Assembly (NCBI RefSeq): GCF_009907385.1
Contig: NZ_JAAATR010000064.1
Coordinates: 1 to 64,000, forward strand
Reading direction: 5' to 3'
Origin: Atlantibacter hermannii
GTDB taxonomy: Bacteria; Pseudomonadota; Gammaproteobacteria; Enterobacterales; Enterobacteriaceae
Length of the DNA: 64,000 nucleotides
Below, in pieces: positions 1 through 11,081 of the stretch. The first letter of the stretch is position 1. The number at the start of each line of letters is the position of its first letter. The notes below the pieces were generated by a model, which was given only the letters and a program-made list of their open reading frames with translations, did not search any database and was not told where the DNA came from. A program made the position numbers and the translations under genes.

Positions 1-388
1 GAAGGATGTGAACGGCAACGCCATCAGCGGTATTGCCGGCAGCCTGACGCTGGACGTGAAGGATAGCAGCAATGCCACTCCGGCAGCGGGCAAGGTGACC
101 GTCGGCAGCCTGACAGAAACCGGCACCCCCGGCGTCTACACCGCGAAGCTGAAGGGCATGCTGGCGGATACCTATACTGTGAAACCGCTGCTCAGCGGCA
201 GCGCAGTGGGCAGCCTGAGCGATACCGTGACCCTGACGGCAGGCACCACGCCGGACGGCTCACAGTCCACCTTCACCGCCACACCGAAATCGGTGGCGGC
301 AGATAACACCGCCACCAGTACCCTGATCCTGACCGTGAAAGATACGTTTGGTAATGCCATTACGGGTATTGCCGGTAACCGATGCTGA
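1..388 (+). pseudogene. Intimin/invasin-like adhesin, bacterial Ig-like (Big_1) repeat segment
   Basis: The reading frame is open at the left window edge, so the gene begins outside. The visible residues form Big_1-type Ig-like domains: the phrase DVNGNAISGIAG near base 5 recurs as DTFGNAITGIAGN near base 341, which marks the start of successive domains about 110 residues apart. Such domains form the rod of outer-membrane intimin/invasin adhesins, exported through their own beta-barrel. The second domain is cut off after about 13 residues by a TGA at 386-388, where the frame shifts. The adhesin tip is encoded just downstream in another frame. I infer a deletion or frameshift in repetitive DNA, so the protein made here would lack its tip. 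A sequencing or assembly error in the repeats cannot be excluded. Confidence 0.75.
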
Positions 389-1038
389 ATGGCGATCCGA
401 TTGGTGAAGGAGACTCGTTGTTGAAGGGGACGGTAACCCTGAAAGCAGGAGAGTTTAAGGATATTACGGTTAATGGTTATACTTTCGCGACGAATAGTGG
501 TTTCCCAAGTACGGGCTTTAAAAACGCCATATTTACCCTGAATGTGCCTGCGGGTAAAACGGCTGCTGACTATACCTGGACCAGCAGCCAACCAGGATGG
601 GTTTCTGTGGACAATACAGGAAAAGTGACATTCAATAATGATGCCAGCAGCAGCACTAAAACAGTGAAGGTAGTGGCGACGCCATCTACCGGTCAACCGC
701 TGGAATTTAATTTCACAATCAATGAATGGTATGAAAGCAGTGGTACAACCACAGTGAACTGGGCTAATGCCGCGTCAACATGTACGGCGAAAAATATGTT
801 AATGCCAAGTGATGCTAAAATGACCAATGCTGTTACACATCAGGCATTTGGCACCAGAGGAACAATTGGAAGTCTGTGGCCTGAATGGGGAAATATGGGC
901 GTGTTTGGGTGGGTTGTTAATGCTAAGTATACGTGGTCTTCGTCAAAACATTTTATAGATCTTTATGATGGGCAAATCTACACTACTTCAATTGATTTGG
1001 AGAGCCTGAGATATATCGCTTGTTATAAAACTTTGTAA
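382..1038 (+). pseudogene. Adhesin C-terminal part: Ig-like domain plus C-type-lectin-like tip, out of frame
   Basis: This 218-codon stretch lies in a different frame from the Big_1 repeats it follows. A TAA at 376-378 closes its frame on the left, so it is probably not translated as the tip of the upstream protein. It reads as a glycine- and serine-rich Ig-like segment (around GYTFATNSGFPSTGF and WTSSQPGW) followed by about 95 residues with one cysteine near the domain start (STCTAKN) and one at the very end (ACYKTL). That arrangement is typical of the disulphide-closed lectin-like tip of enterobacterial invasins. The part of a Big_1 domain expected between it and the upstream piece is missing. 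It ends just before a strong terminator. Confidence 0.7.
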
Positions 1039-1094
1039 CATTTTCTTCAAGAATTAGTCATTTATACTGAAAATTGTTCTTGATATATCTCATC

Positions 1095-1126
1095 AGGCAG
1101 GCCTCTAACGAGGCCTGCCTATTTTT
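1095..1126 (+). terminator. Rho-independent terminator after the adhesin gene
   Basis: An 11-bp perfect stem (1095-1105 with 1110-1120) closes a TAAC loop and is followed by ATTTTTAA. It lies 57 bases after the adhesin stop codon. Confidence 0.85.
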
Positions 1127-1272
1127 AACTCCAGGGCTCAGCCGTTAAAGAAAAGGAACGATACAGACAGTTATGAAATAAGTTAAAAGAAGGATCCTGA
1201 GTTCAGTGATCGTACTTCTCTACACAGTCCCTCTTTTGCCAGAAAAACTGAAACATCAGATTAACGGCTCAC

Positions 1273-1500
1273 TTGTTTATTTTGCTCTGTCTCCTCTCCA
1301 ATCTGCTGAAAAAGGCAGCAAAAATTGTAGTCCCCCATGATAGTCCCTACATTCCTGACCGGTTCGCCGGCATCATGATCGGCTTCGCCTCTCTGGTGAT
1401 TGGTCGTCTGGTCTCCGGCGAGTGGCGCAAGCTCAACATCGGCACCGTGATCATTGCTATCGCGCTGGTGGCGTTCTACGCGGGCGGTTGGGCGATTTAA
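1273..1500 (+). pseudogene. ghxP: 3' remnant of guanine/hypoxanthine permease ghxP (yjcD)
   Basis: The last 43 codons before the stop (from Gly at 1369) match the C-terminus of E. coli GhxP almost residue for residue ([21 protein letters not shown] ... FYAGGWAI). GhxP is an NCS2 purine permease of about 450 residues. Upstream of 1369 the frame continues for 32 codons but bears no resemblance to the permease. This is therefore a severed tail attached to foreign sequence, not a gene. The remnant keeps the native ghxP terminator and sits immediately before yjcE, as in E. coli. Either ghxP was interrupted, or an element carrying the adhesin integrated at its 3' end and left an intact copy to the left of the window. 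Confidence 0.8.
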
Positions 1501-1517
1501 TCGTCGCCGACTCCGAT

Positions 1518-1549
1518 AAACGGGCCGAAGTCGGCCCGTTTTTGTTTTT
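1518..1549 (+). terminator. Terminator of ghxP
   Basis: A 10-bp stem (1518-1527 with 1532-1541) rich in GC is followed by TTTTTGTTTTT. It lies 17 bases after the ghxP remnant stop. Confidence 0.85.
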
Positions 1550-1641
1550 AAGGCACATCCTGTTTCCTTTTTGTTGGTGTCGATGTTCTATTATCTGAGG
1601 AGTCTCTTTTTTCGACAGGCATCATCGCATTCAAGGACAGC

Positions 1642-3288
1642 ATGGAAATCTTCTTTACTATTCTTATCATGACCCTTGTGGTCTCGCTCTCCGGGGTCGT
1701 TACCCGGGTACTTCCCTTCCAGGTTCCCCTCCCGTTAATGCAAATCGCCATTGGCGCCTTGCTCGCCTGGCCGACGTTTGGTTTGCATGTGGACTTTAAT
1801 CCGGAACTGTTTCTGGTGCTGTTTATCCCGCCGCTGCTGTTTGCCGACGGCTGGAAAACGCCGACCCGCGAATTTCTCGATCACGGAAGGGAGATCATCG
1901 GCCTCGCGCTGGCGCTGGTGCTGGTCACCGTGGTCGGGATTGGTTTTCTGATTTACTGGATGGTGCCGGGCATCCCGCTGATACCTGCTTTTGCGCTGGC
2001 CGCCGTGCTGTCGCCCACCGATGCGGTCGCGCTGTCCGGCATCGTCGGCGAAGGACGAATACCCAAGAAAATCATGGGCATTTTGCAGGGCGAAGCGTTA
2101 ATGAACGACGCCTCAGGCCTGGTGGCCCTGAAGTTTGCCGTGGCGGTGGCGATGGGCACCATGGTGTTTACCGTGGGCGGCGCGACGGTGGAGTTTATGA
2201 AAGTGGCGGTGGGCGGGCTGTTGGCCGGTATCGCCGTTGCCTGGCTGTATGGCCGCTCGCTGCGCTGGCTGAGCCGCTGGGGCGGCGATGAGCCCGCCAC
2301 GCAGATCGTACTGCTGTTCCTGCTGCCGTTTGCCTCATATCTGATTGCTGAACATATTGGCGTATCCGGCATTCTGGCCGCCGTGGCCGCCGGGATGACC
2401 ATCACCCGTTCCGGCGTGATGCGGCGCGCGCCGCTGGCGATGCGCCTGCGCGCCAACAGCGTCTGGTCGATGCTGGAGTTTGTGTTTAACGGCATGGTGT
2501 TCCTGATGCTCGGCCTGCAAATGCCCGGCATTCTCGAAACCTCGCTGACAGCCGCCGAAGCCGATCCCAATGTTGAAGTGTGGATGCTGTTCCTCGATAT
2601 CTTCATCATCTACGCGGCGCTCATTCTGGTGCGTTTCGGCTGGCTATGGGTGATGAAGCAATTTAGCCGCCGTTTCCTGAAGAAGAAGCCGATGGAGTTC
2701 GGCGCATGGAAAACCCGCGATCTGCTGATTGCCGCCTTCGCGGGCGTGCGTGGGGCTATCACTCTGGCGGGCGTATTGTCGATCCCGCTGCTGCTGGCCG
2801 ACGGCACGCCGTTCCCGGCGCGTTATGAACTGATTTTCCTGGCGGCGGGCGTGATCCTGATTTCTCTGTTTGTCGGCGTGATTATGCTACCGATCCTGCT
2901 TCAGCACGTGGAAGTGACCGACCAGGCAAAAGCGCGGGAAGAGGAACGTCTGGCGCGTTCGGTGACGGCGGAAGTGGCGATTGTCGCTATCCAGAAAAAA
3001 GAGGAGCGCATGGCGGCGGACGTCAACGAAAACATCGACACCCAACTGCTGAAAGAGGTGAGCGCACGAGTGATTGGTAACCTCCGTCGCCGGGCCGATG
3101 GGCGCAGCGATGCGGAGAACAGCGCGCTGGAAGAGAATCTGGAGCGCCGGTTCCGCCTTGCCGCGCTGCGTTCAGAACGCGCGGAGCTGTACCATCTCCG
3201 CGCCACCCGGCAAATCAGCAACGATACGCTGCAAAAACTGCTGCACGATCTCGATCTGCTGGAAGCCCTGCTGATCGAGAAGCATTAA
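1642..3288 (+). CDS. yjcE: Putative Na+/H+ (CPA1 family) antiporter YjcE
   Basis: A 548-residue inner-membrane protein nearly collinear with E. coli YjcE (549 residues). Residues 1-400 hold about twelve hydrophobic segments of the CPA1 monovalent cation:proton antiporter fold. The family ion-path motifs are present: SPTDAVALSG (about residue 128) and the ND pair in ALMNDASGL (about residue 153). The C-terminal 130 residues are charged and helical, ending in a coiled-coil-like tail rich in Arg, Glu and Leu, as in the E. coli protein. It would exchange cytoplasmic Na+ or K+ for protons; the physiological substrate of YjcE itself is not settled. It is monocistronic, between the ghxP terminator and a convergent LysR gene that starts its 3' end only 3 bases away. 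Confidence 0.92.
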   Translation: MEIFFTILIMTLVVSLSGVVTRVLPFQVPLPLMQIAIGALLAWPTFGLHVDFNPELFLVLFIPPLLFADGWKTPTREFLDHGREIIGLALALVLVTVVGIGFLIYWMVPGIPLIPAFALAAVLSPTDAVALSGIVGEGRIPKKIMGILQGEALMNDASGLVALKFAVAVAMGTMVFTVGGATVEFMKVAVGGLLAGIAVAWLYGRSLRWLSRWGGDEPATQIVLLFLLPFASYLIAEHIGVSGILAAVAAGMTITRSGVMRRAPLAMRLRANSVWSMLEFVFNGMVFLMLGLQMPGILETSLTAAEADPNVEVWMLFLDIFIIYAALILVRFGWLWVMKQFSRRFLKKKPMEFGAWKTRDLLIAAFAGVRGAITLAGVLSIPLLLADGTPFPARYELIFLAAGVILISLFVGVIMLPILLQHVEVTDQAKAREEERLARSVTAEVAIVAIQKKEERMAADVNENIDTQLLKEVSARVIGNLRRRADGRSDAENSALEENLERRFRLAALRSERAELYHLRATRQISNDTLQKLLHDLDLLEALLIEKH

Positions 3289-3291
3289 ACC

Positions 3292-4185
3292 TTACTGGCC
3301 AGCGGCGGCTGGCCAGTACTCTTTGCAGCATTTCAGCCAGGCCTGGGCGCTGTGGGAAAGATAAACTCCGTCACGCCAAATCATCCCCAGCTCCCAACGC
3401 AATGGGCTGCGCAGCGGTAACCAGGTTAAAATCTTGCTGTCCAGCTTGCGGCAGATGGGCTCCGGTAAAATCGCAATCCCCACGCCCGCCTGCACCATTG
3501 CCGCCAAAAAATCCCACTGCCCGCTGCGCACCGCGATGTGCGGATTCATGCCGAGCGTGGCGAACAGCTGCATAAGCTGGCGGCTTAGCGAAAAGTCTTC
3601 GTTGTAAATCAACAGCGGATGGCCGGACAACGCTTTCGGCTCGACAAAATCACGTTTTACCCACTCGCCGGAGCGGGGAGCAAGCACGCACAGCGGATGG
3701 CTGAACAACGGGAGCGTAGCGAAATGATGCTCTTCTTCAACCGGCAGGGCGGTCATGGCTAAATCCAGTTCGCCGTTCATCACTGCCTGCTGAACGGTCA
3801 GGCTGCCGAACTCGGAAATCTTCAACTCCACGCCAGGATAGCGCTGGCGATACAAACCGATCGGCCCCGCCATGAGCATGCCGACCATTGGCGGGATACC
3901 CAGGCGCAGTGTGCCTTTATCGAGGTGATGGATATCGCTGAGCTCGGCCTCCAGCTGGCGAAATTCCGCGAGAATGGCAATCCCACGTTCATAAACCACT
4001 TTGCCGGTATCGGTCAGCAGCAGCTTGCGGCCATCACGGATCAGCAGGGTGCAGCTAAGCTCATCTTCCAGATTGCGCAGCATTTTACTGATGGTTGGCT
4101 GGGTGACGTACAGATTCTGCGCCGCGCGGGTAAAACTTTGTTGTCTCACCACCTCAACAAAATAACGCAGCGTTTTGATATCCAT
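3292..4185 (-). CDS. LysR-type transcriptional regulator (between yjcE and actP)
   Basis: A 297-residue LysR-type regulator. The N-terminal winged HTH is clear (MDIKTLRYFVEVV, then SFTRAAQNLYVTQPTISKML), followed by a substrate-binding domain from about residue 90 to 290. The frame is open for 49 more codons upstream, but LysR proteins begin at the MDIKTLRYF-type methionine, so the start at 4185 is chosen; its ribosome-binding site is weak. It sits downstream of actP on the same strand, separated by a terminator, and converges on yjcE. E. coli K-12 has yjcF here instead. Position suggests control of acetate or neighbouring transport genes, but no ligand can be read from the sequence. CynR- and CidR-like proteins are the nearest resemblance I can name. 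Confidence 0.88.
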   Translation of the reverse strand: MDIKTLRYFVEVVRQQSFTRAAQNLYVTQPTISKMLRNLEDELSCTLLIRDGRKLLLTDTGKVVYERGIAILAEFRQLEAELSDIHHLDKGTLRLGIPPMVGMLMAGPIGLYRQRYPGVELKISEFGSLTVQQAVMNGELDLAMTALPVEEEHHFATLPLFSHPLCVLAPRSGEWVKRDFVEPKALSGHPLLIYNEDFSLSRQLMQLFATLGMNPHIAVRSGQWDFLAAMVQAGVGIAILPEPICRKLDSKILTWLPLRSPLRWELGMIWRDGVYLSHSAQAWLKCCKEYWPAAAGQ

Positions 4186-4297
4186 AGGGATGCGCGCCTT
4201 GGGCAATTTTTTACCAGTGTAATGCATTTTCACGAGGCGGAATGGGAAGGGCATCAAGGGGCTGGCGTTATCCTCATTTTCGGCGTAGGCATCGGGC

Positions 4298-4323
4298 AAA
4301 AAAAAGGGAGCCTTACGGCTCCC
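4298..4323 (-). terminator. Terminator of the acs-yjcH-actP operon
   Basis: On the minus strand a 7-bp GC-rich stem (4317-4323 with 4306-4312, loop GTAA) is followed by eight T residues (4298-4305). It lies 17 bases after the actP stop and falls upstream of the LysR coding region. Confidence 0.85.
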
Positions 4324-4340
4324 GTTTGACAAGGTTGAAC

Positions 4341-6310
<1,970 letters not shown>

Positions 6311-6411
6311 CACACAGTCTCCAGAGGTGTTCCCCCGCGTTTTTCGCGCCGCAGCGTGCTGGCCGCAACGTGAAATCCTTGGGAGGGGTAGGGTACAGGT
6401 TGTTATAGTTT

Positions 6412-6435
6412 CCCTCCCCCCGGCCGGGGAGAGGG
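6412..6435. repeat. GC-rich intergenic palindrome between acs and yjcH
   Basis: A 24-base near-perfect palindrome with one mismatch and centre CGGCCG, made of CCCTC and GAGGG arms, followed by GTTAAGGTGAG. It resembles the short GC-rich intergenic palindromes scattered in enterobacterial genomes and could act as an mRNA-stabilising or attenuating hairpin between acs and yjcH. Confidence 0.45.
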
Positions 6436-6448
6436 TTAAGGTGAGACG

Positions 6449-8407
6449 TTAAGACGGCATAGTGATGGCCTGCTTTTCTTCGAGCAGTTTTTCCACCACA
6501 CCCGGATCGGCGAGCGTTGAGGTATCGCCGAAGTTACTGGTATCGCCTGCGGCGATCTTACGCAGAATGCGGCGCATGATTTTGCCGGAGCGGGTTTTCG
6601 GCAGCGAGTCGGTCCAGTGCAGGATGTCCGGCGTCGCCAGCGGGCCAATCTCTTTACGCACCCAGTTACGCACTTCGGTATACAACTGTGCGGTGGGTTC
6701 TTCGCCGTGATTCAGCGTCACGTAAGCGTAAATGGCCTGGCCTTTAATATTGTGCGGAATGCCGACGACGGCGGCCTCGGCAATTTTCGGATGCGATACC
6801 AGCGCCGATTCGATCTCTGCCGTGCCCAGGCGATGGCCGGAAACGTTCAACACATCATCCACGCGTCCGGTGATCCAGTAGTAGCCGTCCTCATCACGAC
6901 GCGCGCCGTCTCCGCTGAAGTACATATTTTTGAAGGTCGAGAAATAGGTCTGCTCGAAGCGCTCGTGATCGCCAAACAGGGTACGCGCCTGGCCCGGCCA
7001 GGAATCGGTGATCACCAGGTTGCCTTCGGTCGCGCCCGTCAGCGGCTGGCCTTCGTTATCTACCAGCGCCGGTTGCACGCCGAAGAACGGACGGGTCGCC
7101 GAGCCGGCTTTCAGCTCCGTTGCGCCAGGCAGCGGGGTGATCATAAAGCCGCCGGTTTCGGTCTGCCACCAGGTATCTACCACCGGGCATTTCTCGTTGC
7201 CGATTTTCTTCCAGTACCACTCCCAGGCTTCCGGGTTAATCGGCTCGCCGACCGAACCCAGAATGCGCAGCGAGGAGCGATCGGTGCCTTCAATCGCTTT
7301 ATCGCCTTCCGCCATCAGGGCGCGGATCGCCGTCGGCGCGGTGTAGAGAATATTCACTTTATGCTTATCGACCACCTGGGCCATGCGGTTCGGCGCGGGC
7401 CAGTTCGGCACGCCTTCAAACATCAGCGTGGTGGCGCCGCAGGCCAGCGGGCCGTACAGCAGGTAGCTGTGGCCGGTCACCCAGCCCACGTCCGCCGTAC
7501 ACCAGTAAATATCGCCCGGTTTATAGTCGAACACGTATTTAAAGGTGGTTGCGGCGTACACCAGGTAACCGCCGGTGGTGTGCAATACGCCTTTAGGTTT
7601 ACCGGTTGAACCGGAGGTATAAAGGATAAACAGCGGATCTTCCGCGTTCACTTCGACCGGCTGGTGGTGGGCGCTGGCTTTCTCAACCTGCTCGTTCCAC
7701 CACAGGTCGCGGCCTTCAGACCAGTCGATATTCGCGCCAGTGCGCTTGAGCACAATCACGTGTTCAATCGTTTTCACGCCCGGATTTTTCAGCGCGTCAT
7801 CGACATTTTTCTTCAGAGGAATGGCACGGCCCGCGCGGATACCTTCATCGGCAGTGATCACCAGACGTGCGTTAGAGTCGATAATACGTCCGGCGACCGC
7901 CTCGGGAGAAAATCCGCCAAAAATCACCGAGTGCACCGCGCCGATGCGCGCACAGGCCAGCATCGCCACCGCCGCTTCCGGCACCATTGGCATATAGATA
8001 GCCACTACGTCGCCTTTCTTAATGCCAAGGTCGACAAGCGTATTGGCAAAGCGGCAGACATCGCGATGCAGTTCGCGATAGGTAATATTCTTGCTCTGGG
8101 TAGCATCATCGCCTTCCCAGATAATCGCGGTGCGATCGCCGTTTTCCGCCAGATGACGGTCAAGGCAGTTCGCCGCTAAATTCAGGGTGCCGTCTTCATA
8201 CCATTTAATCGACACGTTGCCAGGTGCAAAGGAGGTGTTTTTAACTTTCTGATAAGGCGTGATCCAGTCAAGGATTTTGCCCTGTTCACCCCAGAATGCG
8301 TCAGGATCGTGAATAGATTGCTGATATTTAGCCTCGTACTGCTCCGGATTAATCAGGCAATGTTCCGCAATGTTTGCGGGAATAGCGTGTTTGTGTATTT
8401 GGCTCAT
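6449..8407 (-). CDS. acs: Acetyl-CoA synthetase
   Basis: A 652-residue AMP-forming acetate:CoA ligase, the standard length. The adenylate-forming signature [15 protein letters not shown] lies near residue 265. The C-terminal motif [11 protein letters not shown] holds the lysine (about residue 609) that is acetylated by Pat/YfiQ and deacetylated by CobB in enterics. The enzyme converts acetate, ATP and CoA to acetyl-CoA and is the high-affinity acetate scavenging route. It is first in the acs-yjcH-actP operon; 138 bases separate it from yjcH. In E. coli the next divergent genes are nrfABCDEFG, which are absent here: gltP follows directly. Confidence 0.98.
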   Translation of the reverse strand: MSQIHKHAIPANIAEHCLINPEQYEAKYQQSIHDPDAFWGEQGKILDWITPYQKVKNTSFAPGNVSIKWYEDGTLNLAANCLDRHLAENGDRTAIIWEGDDATQSKNITYRELHRDVCRFANTLVDLGIKKGDVVAIYMPMVPEAAVAMLACARIGAVHSVIFGGFSPEAVAGRIIDSNARLVITADEGIRAGRAIPLKKNVDDALKNPGVKTIEHVIVLKRTGANIDWSEGRDLWWNEQVEKASAHHQPVEVNAEDPLFILYTSGSTGKPKGVLHTTGGYLVYAATTFKYVFDYKPGDIYWCTADVGWVTGHSYLLYGPLACGATTLMFEGVPNWPAPNRMAQVVDKHKVNILYTAPTAIRALMAEGDKAIEGTDRSSLRILGSVGEPINPEAWEWYWKKIGNEKCPVVDTWWQTETGGFMITPLPGATELKAGSATRPFFGVQPALVDNEGQPLTGATEGNLVITDSWPGQARTLFGDHERFEQTYFSTFKNMYFSGDGARRDEDGYYWITGRVDDVLNVSGHRLGTAEIESALVSHPKIAEAAVVGIPHNIKGQAIYAYVTLNHGEEPTAQLYTEVRNWVRKEIGPLATPDILHWTDSLPKTRSGKIMRRILRKIAAGDTSNFGDTSTLADPGVVEKLLEEKQAITMPS

Positions 8408-8831
8408 GGCTTTTTTTCTCCTTGAAGGATGTTAATAATATGTCACGCAAACGTTAATTGTAGGGGCTTTAGCAGCTTTGTTTATTATTTGCGCGGCAGA
8501 TCACGAATAAAAAAAATGGCGGAAAATTGCTCAAACGATTCCGCGGGAGAAAAAAATTAGGGAAATATATTTTTGGAAATTATGCTCAGGAAAATTCATC
8601 TATAACAAAAGGTTATAAATGGATACTGATATAAAAATGTGGTTTGAATCAAAAGATCAGTGAATGTGCCTGTTCCTCAAGGGTTGCGTAGCATAGCGTA
8701 CAAATGGTACTCATTATGCGCGTTAAAAAACCCCATAACAGACCCAACGTTTGTCATACCCCTTTCAGTTTGTGACCTTCTCATACTGACACACATGGGA
8801 ATGGCCCTCTTGATTCAGGAAGTTAAGTGTT
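8408..8831. other. Divergent acs / gltP promoter region
   Basis: No gene is seen in these 424 bases. The region is AT-rich and must hold the promoters of both acs (leftward) and gltP (rightward). I could not place a convincing CRP, Fis or IHF site by eye, although acs is CRP- and Fis-controlled in E. coli. The nrf operon that occupies this gap in E. coli has left no recognisable trace. Confidence 0.6.
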
Positions 8832-10145
8832 ATGAAAAACAAAAAGATAAGCCTGGCCTGGCAAATTTTGCTTGCGCTGGTGCTAGGCATTCTTCTGGGC
8901 AGCTATCTGCACTACCACGCCGATAGCCGCGAATGGTTGGTCAGTAATCTGCTTTCTCCTGCGGGTGATATCTTTATTCACCTGATCAAAATGATTGTCG
9001 TACCGATTGTGATCTCCACTCTGGTGGTGGGCATTGCCGGCGTAGGCGATGCGAAACAGCTCGGACGTATCGGCGCGAAAACCATTATCTATTTTGAAGT
9101 GATCACCACCGTGGCGATTATCCTGGGTATCACGCTGGCGAATGTGTTTCAGCCGGGCCACGGGATCGATATGTCACAGCTCGCCGCCGTGGATATTTCC
9201 AAATACCAACAAACCACTGAGCAGGTGCAAAGCCATTCTCATGGCCTGATGGGCACTATCCTTTCGCTGGTCCCGACCAATATTGTGGCGTCGATGGCGA
9301 AGGGCGATATGTTGCCGATTATTTTCTTCTCGGTGCTGTTCGGTCTGGGGCTTTCTTCGCTGCCGTCCGCCCATCGCGAGCCGCTGGTGACCGTGTTCCG
9401 CTCCATCTCTGAAACCATGTTTAAAGTGACTCACATGGTAATGCGCTATGCGCCGGTGGGGGTGTTCGCGCTGATTTCCGTAACGGTCGCCAACTTTGGT
9501 TTCGCCTCGCTGTGGCCGCTCGCCAAGCTGGTGATCCTGGTTTACATGGCAATCCTGTTTTTCGCGCTGGTGGTGCTGGGCACGGTGGCGCGGATGTGCG
9601 GGCTGCGCATCATGATCCTGATCCGCATCCTGAAAGATGAGCTGATTCTGGCGTACTCCACCGCCAGTTCCGAAAGCGTTCTGCCGCGTATTATTGAGAA
9701 GATGGAAGCCTACGGTGCGCCAGCGTCAATCACCAGCTTCGTGGTGCCCACCGGCTACTCCTTTAATCTTGATGGCTCGACGCTGTACCAGAGTATCGCC
9801 GCGATCTTTATCGCCCAGCTGTATGGCATTGAACTCTCTCTCGGCCAGGAAATTATTCTGGTGCTGACCCTGATGGTGACCTCGAAAGGCATCGCGGGCG
9901 TGCCGGGCGTCTCGTTCGTAGTATTGCTGGCGACGCTGGGCAGCGTGGGCATTCCGCTGGAAGGGCTGGCGTTTATTGCGGGCGTCGACCGTATTCTCGA
10001 TATGGCGCGCACCGCGCTGAACGTGGTGGGCAACGCGCTGGCGGTACTGGTTATAGCCAAGTGGGAACACCGCTTTGACCGCAAAAAGGCGCAGGCCTAT
10101 GAGCGGGAAATGCTCGGTAAGTTTGACGAAACGGCGAATTCTTAA
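8832..10145 (+). CDS. gltP: Glutamate/aspartate:proton symporter GltP
   Basis: A 437-residue DAACS-family transporter, almost identical in layout to E. coli GltP. Family motifs are present: the serine-rich reentrant loop (YSTASSESVLPRI, about residue 275) and the TM7 motif SFNLDGSTLY (about residue 313), followed by MVTSKGIAGVPG. It takes up L-glutamate and L-aspartate with protons across the inner membrane. It is monocistronic, with its own bidirectional terminator, and divergent from acs. Confidence 0.97.
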   Translation: MKNKKISLAWQILLALVLGILLGSYLHYHADSREWLVSNLLSPAGDIFIHLIKMIVVPIVISTLVVGIAGVGDAKQLGRIGAKTIIYFEVITTVAIILGITLANVFQPGHGIDMSQLAAVDISKYQQTTEQVQSHSHGLMGTILSLVPTNIVASMAKGDMLPIIFFSVLFGLGLSSLPSAHREPLVTVFRSISETMFKVTHMVMRYAPVGVFALISVTVANFGFASLWPLAKLVILVYMAILFFALVVLGTVARMCGLRIMILIRILKDELILAYSTASSESVLPRIIEKMEAYGAPASITSFVVPTGYSFNLDGSTLYQSIAAIFIAQLYGIELSLGQEIILVLTLMVTSKGIAGVPGVSFVVLLATLGSVGIPLEGLAFIAGVDRILDMARTALNVVGNALAVLVIAKWEHRFDRKKAQAYEREMLGKFDETANS

Positions 10146-10160
10146 CGGATTACGCCGAAT

Positions 10161-10195
10161 AAAAAGGGCCGGCGAATTCTACGCCGGCCCTTTTT
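10161..10195 (+). terminator. Terminator of gltP
   Basis: A 14-bp perfect stem (10161-10174 with 10182-10195), including A5 and T5 runs, closes the 7-base loop AATTCTA. It begins 16 bases after the gltP stop and is symmetrical, so it could work on both strands. Confidence 0.9.
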
Positions 10196-10212
10196 GCATT
10201 TACAGGCCTGGC

Positions 10213-10226
10213 ATTCGTATGGAAAT
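10213..10226 (+). promoter_or_regulatory. Operator-like motif upstream of the IclR gene
   Basis: The 12-mer ATTCGTATGGAA, in a near-palindromic ATTC..GAA context, occurs about 60 bases before the iclR-type start. The same 12-mer occurs on the minus strand at 15176-15188 between the transporter and dehydrogenase genes of the same cluster. This suggests a common, autoregulated operator. Confidence 0.45.
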
Positions 10227-10284
10227 AAACCGGGCGAGTGGTGTATAGTATTCAAAGAGTTATTTATAATTAATTGATAATATT

Positions 10285-11040
10285 ATGAAAAAAGTAACCA
10301 CATCGATTCCGGCCCTCGACAAGATTATGCGCGTGTTCGACTACCTGCTGGAGTGCGACGGCGCGACGTTCACCCAAATCCATCAGCATTCCGGAATTGC
10401 CAAAAGCAGCACGTCATCGTTACTCAACGGCATGGTAGCCCACGGCTTGCTGCGTCAGGAAAAAGACAAGTATTATCTGGGCCTGCGCCTGTATGAGCTG
10501 GGCAATAAGGCATCGGAACAGTACGACATCAAAAAGATTGCCCTGCCGATCCTCGAAGAAATCCGCGACTCTACCGGCTTAACCTGCCATCTCGGCGTAC
10601 TGGAAGGCGCATCGCCAATCTACCTGCTTAAACTGGAAAGTCCGCAGGCCATCGTGATCCGTAGCTGGGAAGGCAAGCGCCTGTCGCTGCACAGTTCCGG
10701 TTTGGGGAAAGTGCTTATCGCCTGGCTGAACAGCGAAGCGCTGGATGAGCTGCTGCCGGAAGATCAGGTTCTGCCACGTTTTACCGAGACGACCATTACC
10801 GATATCAATATCCTGAAGCAGGAGCTGGCGGGCATTCGCCGTCGCGGTTGGGGATATGATAACGAAGAAGATTGCCAGGGCGTGCGCTGTATTGCGGTGC
10901 CGGTGTTTAATCATCAGGGGAAGGTGGTTGCCGCGCTGAGCGCATCGGGCGTTGCGTTCCAGATCCCGGATGATAAGCGGGAAGGCCTGGCGACGCTAAT
11001 GATGGACGCCAGCCGCCGTCTGACTCATCTACTGCATTAA
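10285..11040 (+). CDS. IclR-family transcriptional regulator of the aldonate cluster
   Basis: A 251-residue IclR-type repressor. The N-terminal winged HTH is at residues 8-65 (IPALDKIMRVFDYLL, then SGIAKSSTSSLLNGM). The C-terminal effector domain spans about 75-245 and contains the family strand RRRGWGYDNEEDCQGVRCIA, close to KdgR and other sugar-acid regulators. It converges on the aldolase gene at a shared terminator, next to an aldolase-dehydratase-transporter operon, so it most likely senses a sugar acid or its 2-keto-3-deoxy derivative. Candidate operators lie at 10213, 15111, 15176 and 15381. No strong ribosome-binding site precedes the ATG. It is not KdgR itself. Confidence 0.88.
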   Translation: MKKVTTSIPALDKIMRVFDYLLECDGATFTQIHQHSGIAKSSTSSLLNGMVAHGLLRQEKDKYYLGLRLYELGNKASEQYDIKKIALPILEEIRDSTGLTCHLGVLEGASPIYLLKLESPQAIVIRSWEGKRLSLHSSGLGKVLIAWLNSEALDELLPEDQVLPRFTETTITDINILKQELAGIRRRGWGYDNEEDCQGVRCIAVPVFNHQGKVVAALSASGVAFQIPDDKREGLATLMMDASRRLTHLLH

Positions 11041-11042
11041 CT

Positions 11043-11070
11043 GAAAGCGGGCATTAAGCCCGCTTTCTTC
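11043..11070. terminator. Bidirectional terminator between the IclR gene and the aldolase gene
   Basis: A 10-bp stem (11043-11052 with 11058-11067, loop ATTAA) is followed by TTCTTT on the plus strand. It separates two convergent genes. Confidence 0.8.
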
Positions 11071-11081
11071 TTTAATACCCG

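Noticed and set aside
1139..1268. Nine-base inverted repeat AGCCGTTAA / TTAACGGCT flanking 110 bases between the adhesin and the ghxP remnant
   Set aside because: Too short to call insertion-sequence ends; no transposase fragment inside and no target duplication seen.
8760..8790. CRP-like half-site (TGTGACC) before gltP
   Set aside because: The second half-site is not recognisable.
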